Assembly: GCA_033851955.1 (NCBI GenBank)
Contig: JAWSVK010000006.1
Span: 201,052-265,051, forward strand
Direction of reading: 5' to 3'
Length of the DNA: 64,000 nucleotides
DNA from: Profundibacter sp033851955
Lineage (GTDB): Bacteria; Pseudomonadota; Alphaproteobacteria; Rhodobacterales; Rhodobacteraceae
The position numbers and the translations under genes were made by a program. Below, in pieces: positions 9,234 to 17,532 of the stretch. Each line of letters starts with the position of its first letter. Within the stretch, counting starts at the first letter, position 1. The notes under the pieces are model-generated. The model ran no database searches. It saw nothing but the letters and a program-made list of their open reading frames with translations, and had not been told where the DNA came from.

Positions 9234-10216
9234 TTGCTTTTCAACTCCTGCAAAAAATCACTGGTCGGTTCGGGAAGGGCGTTGAACACCATGCGGTTTA
9301 AGTTGGCCAATGCGGGCTCGGACAGGTCATGTTTCAGGTGAGCCCAAACGCGCGGGATCAGGTCGATATACGCGGGCTTTTTCGCGGCGATGCAAAGGCG
9401 TGCAAATATCCCAAGAATACGCAAATTGCGTTGTGCCCCTTGCGCGAAATAGGCGACGCGAAATGCTTGAGGATCGGCGTCTTTCGCCTCAACATAACGC
9501 GCGATCATTTCTGTTTGTAGATCTGATGGAACATCGCGCCGCGCGTCTTGAAGCAGCGAGACAAGATCATAAGACGGATGCGCCATCACTGCGTCTTGAT
9601 AGTCGAGCAGGCCTGTGCGCTTGGTGCCAGAACGGTCCGGCAGCCACAGCAGGTTCTCGGCATGATAATCGCGCAAGGCCATCACGGGCGTTGCTTGGCA
9701 ATGCCGCGTTAGAACGGCCTCCATTTCCGACATGATCGGGGCTGCGACATCTTGTTTGGTAGGATGGTACCACTCAAATACGGGGGCAATAAATTCGGCC
9801 ATTTTTGAGGGTGAATAGTTGAGCAACCCCTGCGGCGCGGGCTGTTGATGCAGCTGAATCAATGTATCAACAGCGGCACAATAGAGCCGCCGCTCCATAT
9901 CTGGTTGTTCGTGGATAAGCCGCGCAAACAGAGCGTCGCCTAAATCCTCAATCAGTAAAAACCCGTTCGTATTGTCTTGCGATAGGAGGCGTGGGGCGCT
10001 GAAACCGAGATCGACCAGATAGTTGGTGATGGCCACAAAGGGGCGGGTATCTTCGCCACGTTCAGGAGGTGCATCCATCAGAACGGCGGTATCACTGCCA
10101 TGCAACAGGCGCAAATAGCTGCGGTTAGAGGCATCCCCCGCAAGGTGGGTTTGAGCGGCGTCGCCCCAGCCGCAACTTTCCAAGAACCGCGCAGTCAGCG
10201 CCTTGCGCTCAGACAT
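9224..10216 (-). CDS. amgK: Anomeric N-acetylmuramate/N-acetylglucosamine kinase-like phosphotransferase
   Basis: 330 aa aminoglycoside-phosphotransferase-fold kinase. The catalytic loop MALRDYHAENLLWLPDRSG carries the Asp and Asn of the family and GLLDYQDAVMAHPSYDL the metal-binding aspartate. In the AmgK/MurU pathway it phosphorylates MurNAc or GlcNAc at C1. It overlaps tsaE upstream by 8 bases and murU downstream by 10. Older annotations would call it an aminoglycoside phosphotransferase; the conserved pairing with a nucleotidyltransferase makes the cell-wall recycling role far more likely than antibiotic resistance. Confidence 0.88.
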   Translation of the reverse strand: MSERKALTARFLESCGWGDAAQTHLAGDASNRSYLRLLHGSDTAVLMDAPPERGEDTRPFVAITNYLVDLGFSAPRLLSQDNTNGFLLIEDLGDALFARLIHEQPDMERRLYCAAVDTLIQLHQQPAPQGLLNYSPSKMAEFIAPVFEWYHPTKQDVAAPIMSEMEAVLTRHCQATPVMALRDYHAENLLWLPDRSGTKRTGLLDYQDAVMAHPSYDLVSLLQDARRDVPSDLQTEMIARYVEAKDADPQAFRVAYFAQGAQRNLRILGIFARLCIAAKKPAYIDLIPRVWAHLKHDLSEPALANLNRMVFNALPEPTSDFLQELKSKCQ

Positions 10217-10682
10217 CCAAGCTCTCCAAGACGGCGCACCAATGTGGTGTTGTAGCAGTCAAAGTGGCGCGGCGTTCTTGCAATGCATCGGTGGTTTGCA
10301 GCGACAAAAGCAACGCATCCGGCGGCGCTAAACCCCCCAAACGGTCCGGCCACTCAATCAAGCAAAGTGCGGTCTCGAATGCGTCTTCTAGGCCAAGCTC
10401 TTGAGCCTCATAAGGGGTGGTCAGCCGATAAAGATCACAGTGCCAAATTTCAAACGTTGGCGCATCATAGGTTTGCACCAAAGTGAAGGTTGGCGAAGGG
10501 ATGTCTTCGGGCGTGTCCAGCAAAGCCAAAATCAGGGCCCGTGCAAAGAAGCTCTTGCCCGCCCCAATTGACCCTTCAAGCAAAATGACATCACCGCCAG
10601 AAACATGCGGCGCTAAGGCTTTTGCAAGCCTTGCGGTTTCATCAGCGGAGGACAAATCAATGGAAATAGAGCACGAACACAT
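10209..10682 (-). CDS. tsaE: tRNA t6A biosynthesis ATPase TsaE
   Basis: 157 aa, the usual size. The P-loop ILLEGSIGAGKSFFARAL is followed by the switch-like SPTFTLVQTY, the WHCDLYRL motif and LCLIEWPDRLGG, the standard TsaE (YjeE) order. It is the small ATPase that supports TsaBCD in N6-threonylcarbamoyl modification of A37 in ANN-decoding tRNAs. tsaD is present separately at 23.9-25.0 kb. The P-loop ends in GKS rather than the more common GKT, a conservative change. It lies 40 bases downstream of the DivL-like gene and overlaps amgK. Confidence 0.95.
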   Translation of the reverse strand: MCSCSISIDLSSADETARLAKALAPHVSGGDVILLEGSIGAGKSFFARALILALLDTPEDIPSPTFTLVQTYDAPTFEIWHCDLYRLTTPYEAQELGLEDAFETALCLIEWPDRLGGLAPPDALLLSLQTTDALQERRATLTATTPHWCAVLESLDV

Positions 10683-10722
10683 GGCGCGACTTTAACGCCA
10701 CAATCGGGCGGCGCAAACCCGA

Positions 10723-12303
10723 TCATGCCTTGGCTGGAATTTTTCTGGCAGTCTTGCGCTTAGCAGCAGGTTTTTCGGCCCGAAATGTCACCATCGTTGC
10801 GCCACCGGCAAGTGGCGAGACCTGACTAACAAGGTTTTGGCCCGTGTCCAACGTGGCGCGGCCCGACCATTCGACACGATCTTTTTGTGCGCCCACAAAA
10901 TTGCGTACATCATCCCACAATGGTGTCGGGTCACACACCTCTTGCCACAGATGGACAGCGTCAGCGATGCTCATTTCGCCAAATGCGGTGCTGGGATCGA
11001 CGCCCCATAATTCGGTATAGGCCGCATTTGAAACCGTGATGATACCCTGTGACGAGAACACAACAACCGCATCTTTCAGCCCGTCTAGAACGGCTTGTCC
11101 GATCTCTAATTCTTGGCGGAAATTGCGGGTCAGCGATATTTCGGCGCTGATGTCCTCAAATAACAATGCAACCGCCCCGTCCGCATGTGGCCGACCGATT
11201 ACGCGATAAGTCTGTCCCGAAGGTAATGTCCAGATTTCTTCATAAGTGCCATCTGCTGCGGCTTCCTCAAGGGCGGTCATTTGTTGGCGCCAGCTTTTGT
11301 AATCTTTAGGTTCTGGCATCATCTGATTTTCGCGAAGGCGATCCAACAGAGCATAAAGCGTGGGTCGACCGCTTAAGAAACCAAAGGGCAATTTTGTGAG
11401 GTCTGTTAGTGCCGGGTTGAACAATGCCAATTGCCGCTCTTTGTCAAAAATTGCCAACCCGATAGATAGGTGCGCAAACGTTTTGGTTAAAGTTTGGACA
11501 AACCCGTTTAAGGTCGTTTCCGCCTTCACAATTGGATCCGCCGAGGTAGCGAAACACAATGTCGTTTCATTGACTTTTTTGGATGTCAGATCAAACCAAT
11601 GCTCTTGGACCAGGCCCTTATTTTTCATAGATACACGCACCGCTTGTGGCGTGGCGCTGTGTTGTGCAACGGTTGGCTGATCGAACAATCGCGGCGGCGG
11701 CCAGCTGCTATTTTGGTTTTCGGGAAGGGTTGATTTCGCCAAAGACAGATAGGCCGCATTCGCCCATTCGATTTGACCGTCGCGGGTTTCTTGCCACACC
11801 AAATAGGGCGCAAGCTTGGCTGTATGTCGCAATGTCTCCAGTTCGCTCTCGAGTGCAGCAAGGCTTGGACCATCAATTCTTGGTGCATTTTCGTTTTCAG
11901 GCTCAGAAATAACAAGCCGCGCCAACCCGCTCCACCATTCGGCTTTGATGGAGGATTTATCATCCCGACAATCGGGCAAAATTGTCAATGACCCCGCATC
12001 GCCCAACATCCCAAGATCATCGGTTAACGTCGAAAACCTGTCGCCAAACACGGCGACAAAGCGCTGCCAATCTGTATCGTCCTCTGTTTTCGGACCGAGC
12101 AAAGCATGCGCGCTTTGGGTGGCATCAATCAGAATCTCGTTATCAAATAGAAAAGCGGTTTCTGCATCGCTCTCGATCATCAGGCTATATGTTGATTTTC
12201 CGTCGCGATTGATGGTTCGGCTTGCAATCCAAAGCGTCAGTGTTGCCACTAGAAACGAAATTAAGGTGGTCAATAAGATGGTATTTAAGTCTACTTCCAG
12301 CAT
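10723..12303 (-). CDS. divL: DivL-like PAS-domain protein lacking a kinase domain
   Basis: About 526 aa from ATG 12303. One N-terminal membrane helix (roughly residues 8-28) is followed by several PAS-like regions: about 150-215 (YLVWQETRDGQIEWANAAYL), about 265-365 (GLAIFDKERQLALFNPALTD) and about 385-470 (DAVVVFSSQGIITVSNAAYT). It ends in a Lys/Arg-rich tail. No H-box histidine, N-box or G-box is present. The architecture and the divL-tsaE-amgK-murU-addB order match, from memory, the Rhodobacterales DivL that modulates the CckA-ChpT-CtrA phosphorelay. A perfect CtrA box lies upstream, which supports the call. It might instead be an orphan PAS scaffold. Confidence 0.75.
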   Translation of the reverse strand: MLEVDLNTILLTTLISFLVATLTLWIASRTINRDGKSTYSLMIESDAETAFLFDNEILIDATQSAHALLGPKTEDDTDWQRFVAVFGDRFSTLTDDLGMLGDAGSLTILPDCRDDKSSIKAEWWSGLARLVISEPENENAPRIDGPSLAALESELETLRHTAKLAPYLVWQETRDGQIEWANAAYLSLAKSTLPENQNSSWPPPRLFDQPTVAQHSATPQAVRVSMKNKGLVQEHWFDLTSKKVNETTLCFATSADPIVKAETTLNGFVQTLTKTFAHLSIGLAIFDKERQLALFNPALTDLTKLPFGFLSGRPTLYALLDRLRENQMMPEPKDYKSWRQQMTALEEAAADGTYEEIWTLPSGQTYRVIGRPHADGAVALLFEDISAEISLTRNFRQELEIGQAVLDGLKDAVVVFSSQGIITVSNAAYTELWGVDPSTAFGEMSIADAVHLWQEVCDPTPLWDDVRNFVGAQKDRVEWSGRATLDTGQNLVSQVSPLAGGATMVTFRAEKPAAKRKTARKIPAKA

Positions 12304-12360
12304 CACCTGCGGCCCGATCCATTTTCTATTTGCACAAGAGAAACAGTGCGGTGAAAATGG

Positions 12361-12375
12361 TTAACACGATGTTAA
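12361..12375 (-). promoter_or_regulatory. CtrA-type box upstream of the DivL-like gene
   Basis: The sequence TTAACACGATGTTAA is an exact TTAA-N7-TTAA, the full consensus of the CtrA response regulator in Alphaproteobacteria. It is in the 83-bp gap between the regB stop and the divL-like start, about 58 bases before the latter, a normal place for a promoter-overlapping site. Match and position are seen; binding by CtrA is inferred. Confidence 0.65.
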
Positions 12376-12386
12376 GGTTTAGAAAT

Positions 12387-13784
12387 TTATACCTGCATAG
12401 GTTGGTTTTCACCCAAGGATTGCGGCACATCGGATTTATCGCGACTGATCATATCGCGCTGCCATACAACTTGAATGATCGCGCCGCAGCGTTCTGGGCG
12501 CTCACTTTGGCTCAAAAACGGATCACAGCCATTGGCAAAGCTAAGTTCAGCCCCAGAGCGTTCCAACAATGTTTTCGCTATAAAGAGCCCCAAGCCCATG
12601 CCTTCATACCCCGGCCTATTTTGCTGATTTTGCGTTGCCCGACGATTGTTCACAAAAGGATCGCCGATGCGTTTGATTAAATGGGGTGGAAAGCCGCGAC
12701 CGTCGTCGATGATTTTAAGGGTTATTTTGGTTTCATCCCATTTGACATCGACCCAGACATTTGCGCTGGAAAAATCAACCGCATTTTGGATGAGATTTCG
12801 CAACCCGTGAATGATCTCAGGCTGGCGTCTCACGCTGGGTTGCACAGGTCCGGAATTTTCGCTCGGCATTAGGGTGATTGTGACAGGTGTTCCGCGGTTC
12901 ATATGAGGTTCAGCAGCCTCCTCAACGACAGCAGACAGTGGCGCAAACCGAAGGTGTAAATCGTCTTTGCCGATCTGTCCCATTGAACGCAAAATATCCC
13001 GACACCGATCAACTTGATCGCGGATAAGTTCAACGTCCTCTTTTTGTTGCGGCATATGGTCCAGATCATCCAACAATTCAACGCTGACCAGTTTGATGGT
13101 CGCAAGCGGCGTGCCCAATTCATGCGCGGCAGCCGCGACAACACCTCCTAAATCCGTCAGCTTTTGTTCACGTGACAGAGCCATCTGTGTGGCCAACAAC
13201 GCCTCGGACATGGACTCAATCTCGGTGGTGACGCGGCGTGCATACATGCCCAAAAACACCGTACCGATCAGGATCGCCACCCAAAACCCGAACACGAACA
13301 CATCCGGCATGATCAAGATTTCGCCATCACTGGTGTGCAGGGCAATATTAAAGGGCACGACCAGCGTCGTGACACCAATTGTCATAAGTCCCAAAAAGAT
13401 CGTCGCACGGGTTTGCAGCACAGTCGCGGAAATCGCCACGGGCACAAGGATCAACAAAGAAAACGGATTGTGCAATCCACCTGTCAGAAACAACAGCGCA
13501 CCCAACTGCAAAATGTCGAATAAAAACATCAGCATCAATTGGTTCTGCGTCATGCGTTTGCTGTCAGGAAAAATGGACATTGCAATCAGATTGGCGACAG
13601 TTGAAACACCCACCACCATAAAGCACAGGCCTAAATTTAGCTGTAGATCAAAATACCGCACTGAAATTGTGATGGCCGCAATTTGCCCAAAGATCGCCAC
13701 CCAGCGCAAAACAATGAAGGTCTGCAGCCGAATCCAGTTGCTGCGCTGTTGGCGAACGTATGGATTGGCATTGTTATTCGTCAT
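12387..13784 (-). CDS. regB: Redox-sensing histidine kinase RegB/PrrB
   Basis: 465 aa from ATG 13784. Six N-terminal membrane helices contain the quinone-binding heptapeptide GGLHNPF. The H-box reads AAAHELGTPLATIKL, and a cysteine lies exactly 40 residues after the phospho-accepting His in DQVDRCRDILRSMG, the spacing of the redox-active His225/Cys265 pair known in Rhodobacter RegB. C-terminal N- and G-boxes (NLIQNAVDFS, DDGRGFPP, GMGLGLFIAKTLLERSG) complete the kinase. It phosphorylates RegA in response to quinone and thiol redox state and so controls respiration and related energy pathways. It is divergent from senC-regA across about 100 bp. Confidence 0.96.
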   Translation of the reverse strand: MTNNNANPYVRQQRSNWIRLQTFIVLRWVAIFGQIAAITISVRYFDLQLNLGLCFMVVGVSTVANLIAMSIFPDSKRMTQNQLMLMFLFDILQLGALLFLTGGLHNPFSLLILVPVAISATVLQTRATIFLGLMTIGVTTLVVPFNIALHTSDGEILIMPDVFVFGFWVAILIGTVFLGMYARRVTTEIESMSEALLATQMALSREQKLTDLGGVVAAAAHELGTPLATIKLVSVELLDDLDHMPQQKEDVELIRDQVDRCRDILRSMGQIGKDDLHLRFAPLSAVVEEAAEPHMNRGTPVTITLMPSENSGPVQPSVRRQPEIIHGLRNLIQNAVDFSSANVWVDVKWDETKITLKIIDDGRGFPPHLIKRIGDPFVNNRRATQNQQNRPGYEGMGLGLFIAKTLLERSGAELSFANGCDPFLSQSERPERCGAIIQVVWQRDMISRDKSDVPQSLGENQPMQV

Positions 13785-13883
13785 GATTTCCCTCAAGCCT
13801 ATGTGCGGCAACCTGTGCTATTGTTAGTTGGGTTGGATAAGACGATCAATGCACAGTAATCCAAGATCAGGAGAATGAGAACA
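13785..13883. promoter_or_regulatory. Divergent regB / senC promoter region
   Basis: This gap of about 100 bp separates regB (minus) from senC-regA (plus). In Rhodobacter the equivalent gap is bound by RegA and gives autoregulation. At 13805-13818 there is GCGGC-AACCT-GTGC, a partial likeness to the loose GCGGC-N5-GTCGC RegA motif; I do not rely on it. An AGGAG Shine-Dalgarno sits before the senC start. Confidence 0.4.
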
Positions 13884-14510
13884 ATGCGGATGATTTCAAT
13901 AGTTGCGGTGGCGGTCGTGGCGGCTTTGCTGGGGACGTTGTGGTATCTGACATCCAAGCAGGACGCGGACGATCTGTTTGCGCAATGCCGTGCCAGCACT
14001 GTTGCGGGCGGGGCTGCCACAATCGGTGGGCCGTTTGAATTGGTCAACGAGGCAGGCAAAACTGTGACCGACAAAGATGTCATCACTGGTCCGTCATTGG
14101 TATATTTTGGCTATACATTCTGCCCTGACGTTTGTCCGCTCGACAATATCCGCAATGTAGATGCCGTCGCAATTCTAGAAGAAAACATGAGCAAAATCGT
14201 AACGCCGATCTTTATCTCGATTGACCCAGAGCGCGACACACCCGAGGTGATGGCTGAATTCACCGACAACATGCACCCCCGCATGGTGGGCCTGACGGGC
14301 ACGTTGGAGCAAACCAAAGCCGCCTCTAAGGCTTATCGCACCTACTTCAAAAAACAAGAAGACGGCGATCCGGAATTTTACCTGATGGACCACTCAACCC
14401 AAACCTATCTGATGTTCCCCGAACACGGGTTCGTTGAGTTTTTCCGCCGAGATGAAACAGCCGAGGGCATGGCCAAGCGGGTCGGGTGTTTTATAGACGC
14501 GGCATCTTAA
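13884..14510 (+). CDS. senC: SCO1/SenC copper chaperone
   Basis: About 208 aa. ATG 13884 is preferred over ATG 13875 because AGGAG ends only two bases before the upstream ATG but about 10 before this one. An N-terminal membrane anchor (MISIVAVAVVAALLGTLWYL) leads to a thioredoxin-like periplasmic domain with the copper-binding motif FGYTFCPDVCPLD (CxxxC) and a downstream histidine in YLMDHSTQTYLM. SenC/PrrC delivers copper to the CuA/CuB site of cytochrome c oxidase. It lies upstream of regA on the same strand with a 69-bp spacer, the classical senC-regA arrangement. Confidence 0.95.
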   Translation: MRMISIVAVAVVAALLGTLWYLTSKQDADDLFAQCRASTVAGGAATIGGPFELVNEAGKTVTDKDVITGPSLVYFGYTFCPDVCPLDNIRNVDAVAILEENMSKIVTPIFISIDPERDTPEVMAEFTDNMHPRMVGLTGTLEQTKAASKAYRTYFKKQEDGDPEFYLMDHSTQTYLMFPEHGFVEFFRRDETAEGMAKRVGCFIDAAS

Positions 14511-14579
14511 ACCGAAATTGACCCGCCTTATGTGAGCGCATAGGGTGAGGCGGAACAGGTTGATCCAAAGGGGAAACAC

Positions 14580-15134
14580 ATGGCCGAGGTTGATCTAGCC
14601 GAGATCGGTGAAGATAAAACACTGCTTCTTGTTGATGATGACGAGCCGTTTTTGAAGCGGCTTGCCCGTGCAATGGAAAAGCGTGGCTTTGAACCTGAAA
14701 TGGCAGGCTCCGTTGCGGCGGGACGCGCGATTGCGACAGCCCGCCCACCGGCCTATGCAGTCGTTGATCTGCGGCTAGAGGATGGCAACGGGTTGGAAGT
14801 GGTCGAAGTGTTGCGTGAAAAACGCCCCGATTGCCGCGTTGTGGTTTTGACGGGTTACGGTGCGATTGCCACGGCGGTTGCTGCCGTTAAAATCGGCGCT
14901 GTGGATTACCTCTCAAAACCGGCCGATGCCAATGACGTGACGGCGGCGCTTTTGGCCAAACCGGATGAATTGCCCCCACCGCCTGAAAACCCGATGTCTG
15001 CGGATCGTGTGCGTTGGGAACATATCCAACGGGTGTACGAGCTGTGTGATCGTAACGTCTCGGAAACCGCGCGCCGCCTGAACATGCACCGCCGCACGTT
15101 GCAACGTATTTTGGCCAAACGCAGCCCTAGATAG
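14580..15134 (+). CDS. regA: Redox response regulator RegA/PrrA
   Basis: 184 aa. The receiver domain (residues about 14-125) has the acidic pocket LLVDDDEPF, the phospho-acceptor Asp in VVDLRLEDGNGLEVV, Thr in VVLTGYGA and the conserved Lys in DYLSKPAD. A proline-rich linker precedes a Fis-type helix-turn-helix (NVSETARRLNMHRRTLQRIL) near the C-terminus. This compact receiver plus Fis-HTH layout is diagnostic of RegA/PrrA/ActR. It is the partner of RegB and activates or represses redox-linked energy genes. An AAGGGGAAA Shine-Dalgarno precedes the ATG. Confidence 0.97.
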   Translation: MAEVDLAEIGEDKTLLLVDDDEPFLKRLARAMEKRGFEPEMAGSVAAGRAIATARPPAYAVVDLRLEDGNGLEVVEVLREKRPDCRVVVLTGYGAIATAVAAVKIGAVDYLSKPADANDVTAALLAKPDELPPPPENPMSADRVRWEHIQRVYELCDRNVSETARRLNMHRRTLQRILAKRSPR

Positions 15135-15178
15135 CGCGCCGCAATTATAGTAGCCTTTCGAAAAATACGGAGGCTTAG

Positions 15179-16672
15179 ATGAATCTAGCAAACTGGCTGG
15201 TGAAAACTGCGAAACTGCACCCTGATGCACCCGCGTTGTTCAACGGCACAACGTGTTGTGCAACATACTCTGAATTCGCAACCCGCGCTTCTTCAATCGC
15301 AGCGAAGTTGCAGACCGAAATGGGCGTCGTCAAAGGCGACCGTGTTGCGGTGTTCCTGTCCAACTGCACCGAATATCTTGAGGTGCTATACGGCATTTGG
15401 TTCTTGGGCGCCGTGGCCGTTCCAATCAACGGCAAATTGCACGAAAAAGAGGCCAGCTGGATCATCTCCGACTCGGGCGCCAAGGTTGTCTTTACCAACG
15501 CTTCGCTTGATCTGGATAAAGGCCTGCGCACCATCACAACGGACACCGTTCAATCGATGTACCAAACCCCACCGTTGCCCAGCCCGACTGCCATCGACCA
15601 TGACGATCTGGTCTGGCTGTTCTACACTTCAGGCACCACCGGCAAGCCCAAAGGCGTGATGCTGACCTCGGCCAATATCACCGCAATGACCCTGTCCTAT
15701 TTTGCCGATGTGGATGATGTCCACAGCACCGACGCCGCCCTTTACGCCGCCCCCATGTCGCATGGCGCTGGCATCTATAACTTCATGCATGTGATCCGCG
15801 CCGCGCGCCATGTCGTGCCTTTGTCCGGCGGGTTTGATGCGGATGAAATCCTGACCCTTGCACCGCAGTTGCAGAACGTCTCGATGTTCGCGGCCCCCAC
15901 CATGGTGCGTCGATTGATTGACCGCGCCAAGGCCCGAAACGAGGACGGCGATGGCCTGCGCACTATCGTTTATGCAGGCGGCCCGATGTATCTGGCTGAC
16001 ATCATTGAGGCCGTCGATGTGATGGGCCCGCGCTTTATCCAGGTGTTGGGTCAAGGTGAATGCCCAATGACAATCACAGCTCTGCCGCGTGCGTTAGTTG
16101 CGGACCGAACCCACCCCAATTGGCGCCAACGCCTGGCAGGTGTGGGTGTCGCGCAAAGCGTTGTTTCAGTTCGGATTTGTGACGCGCTGGGCGCTGAATT
16201 GCCCACCGGTGAAGTCGGCGAAATTTGCGTGTCGGGCACTCCTGTGATGGCGGGCTATTGGCAAAACCCAAAGGCCACTGCGGAAACAGTCATCGACGGC
16301 TGGTTAAAAACCGGCGACATGGGCGCGATGGACGCGGACGGCTTTATCACCCTGCATGATCGCGCCAAGGATATGGTGATCTCTGGCGGTTCTAACATTT
16401 ACCCGCGCGAAGTCGAAGAGGTGTTGTTGCAACACCCCAATGTGTCCGAAGTCTCGGTGGTTGGAAAATCAGATCCCGAGTGGGGTGAAATCGTGGTTGC
16501 CTTTGTGGTGGGCGATAAGGTGGATGCCCCCGCTTTGGACCGGTATTGTCTGGATCAAATTGCGCGATTCAAACGGCCAAAGCTTTATCGCTTTGTGTCA
16601 GAACTGCCAAAAAACAACTACGGTAAGGTGCTAAAAACAGACCTGCGTCAACGGCTCGAAACCGAGGAGTAA
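15179..16672 (+). CDS. AMP-dependent acyl-CoA synthetase/ligase
   Basis: 497 aa ANL-superfamily enzyme. The AMP-binding P-loop-like motif LFYTSGTTGKPKGVMLT lies near residue 148, the GQGECPMTI block replaces the usual YGxTE, WLKTGDMGAMDADGF carries the ribose-binding Asp, and the C-terminal domain has DRAKDMVISGGSNIYPREVE and the catalytic lysine in PKNNYGKVLK. It activates a carboxylic acid as the acyl-adenylate and transfers it to CoA; the acid cannot be told from sequence (fatty or aryl acid). GGAGG precedes the ATG. A small lipoprotein gene follows after three bases. Confidence 0.9.
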   Translation: MNLANWLVKTAKLHPDAPALFNGTTCCATYSEFATRASSIAAKLQTEMGVVKGDRVAVFLSNCTEYLEVLYGIWFLGAVAVPINGKLHEKEASWIISDSGAKVVFTNASLDLDKGLRTITTDTVQSMYQTPPLPSPTAIDHDDLVWLFYTSGTTGKPKGVMLTSANITAMTLSYFADVDDVHSTDAALYAAPMSHGAGIYNFMHVIRAARHVVPLSGGFDADEILTLAPQLQNVSMFAAPTMVRRLIDRAKARNEDGDGLRTIVYAGGPMYLADIIEAVDVMGPRFIQVLGQGECPMTITALPRALVADRTHPNWRQRLAGVGVAQSVVSVRICDALGAELPTGEVGEICVSGTPVMAGYWQNPKATAETVIDGWLKTGDMGAMDADGFITLHDRAKDMVISGGSNIYPREVEEVLLQHPNVSEVSVVGKSDPEWGEIVVAFVVGDKVDAPALDRYCLDQIARFKRPKLYRFVSELPKNNYGKVLKTDLRQRLETEE

Positions 16673-16675
16673 CCC

Positions 16676-17050
16676 ATGCTCAAAATATCAGTGATCTGCG
16701 CCATCACGCTCGCGGGTTGTGTCGCACCTACATCCCCCGCCGCGCCCTTGCCGCAACGGATCATTCCCACCTCAGGCGGGTTGAATATCGCCGATAGTGG
16801 CGGCCAAGAAATCAGCTTTGGCCGCAGTCAATTGGGTGTCGAGGTCGCAATAAATCGTTTGGTCGGCACTGTGCCAATCAACGGCGGGGTTAGCGCCCAA
16901 GGCTGTGATCTGCGACTGTGGGAAAACGGGTTGGAATTGGTATTTCGTCAAGGTCGTTTTGTGGGCTGGATTGCGGGCCCGCCGATCTGGGGCTTGCCTG
17001 CACGCGCCGCCGGAAACACCTGCGGATTTGACACCCACAACGCCGGCTAA
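16676..17050 (+). CDS. Small predicted lipoprotein
   Basis: 124 aa. The N-terminus MLKISVICAITLAGCVAPTS has a short hydrophobic signal and an LAGC lipobox, so Cys15 should be lipidated and the protein anchored in the envelope. The mature part contains two further cysteines (in AQGCDLR and GNTCGFD) that could form a disulfide. I do not recognise a domain. It begins three bases after the acyl-CoA ligase stop and is probably co-transcribed. Its end overlaps the end of the convergent acetyltransferase gene by 4 bases. Confidence 0.75.
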   Translation: MLKISVICAITLAGCVAPTSPAAPLPQRIIPTSGGLNIADSGGQEISFGRSQLGVEVAINRLVGTVPINGGVSAQGCDLRLWENGLELVFRQGRFVGWIAGPPIWGLPARAAGNTCGFDTHNAG

Positions 17051-17532
17051 AGCTTCAGTCGTTTGCTGATCCGGTCCACCATCGTTCCGTCCGGCAATTG
17101 CACGGGTTCACCCAATCCGAAATCGGTAAACCCCATCTTATTGTAATAGGCCAAACCGCCTGTATTGTCGGCGCGAATGGTCGCGTCAATTTCAAGAACC
17201 CCAAGTGACGGAGCGGCATTGGTGGTGGCCGCGAACAGCGCCGTTCCGATGCCGCGTTTGGTGCCGCCGACTTTGCTAAAGGTCGCGATGATCCCAAGCG
17301 TTTTTGACAAATTTGGATAAACCTCAAGCGATTGGTATCCGAGCAAGTCACCCGTTTCGCTGTCGCATGCAACATGGATACAGCCGCTGGTTTTCAATCT
17401 GTTGATAAAACCCTCGGTCGTTTCAACCGTGGCCTCAACCAATAGCGCTGTTGTGCCGCCGATGCGAACAATCTCGTTCAACAATTCGGTCATGTCACGG
17501 GCGTCGGAAAGGGCGGCGAGGCGAATGATCAT
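17047..17532 (-). CDS. GNAT-family N-acetyltransferase
   Basis: 161 aa with GNAT features: an N-terminal MIIRLAALSDARDMTELLNE, the substrate-side strand LLGYQSLEVYP, an acetyl-CoA loop region GTKRGIGTALFAATTNAA (a GxGxG/A variant) and the C-terminal TIRADNTGGLAYYNKMGFTD typical of family members. It transfers an acetyl group from acetyl-CoA to an unknown amine. The start overlaps the LysR stop by 4 bases, so the two are coupled; the regulator may not control this gene specifically. Confidence 0.88.
   Translation of the reverse strand: MIIRLAALSDARDMTELLNEIVRIGGTTALLVEATVETTEGFINRLKTSGCIHVACDSETGDLLGYQSLEVYPNLSKTLGIIATFSKVGGTKRGIGTALFAATTNAAPSLGVLEIDATIRADNTGGLAYYNKMGFTDFGLGEPVQLPDGTMVDRISKRLKL

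Noticed and set aside
9224..10216. Aminoglycoside resistance gene
   Set aside because: The kinase fold is shared, but the coupled nucleotidyltransferase neighbour points to the AmgK/MurU wall-recycling pair.
13805..13819. RegA binding site in the regB/senC gap
   Set aside because: The second half-site matches the loose motif poorly; kept only as a remark within the promoter-region entry.
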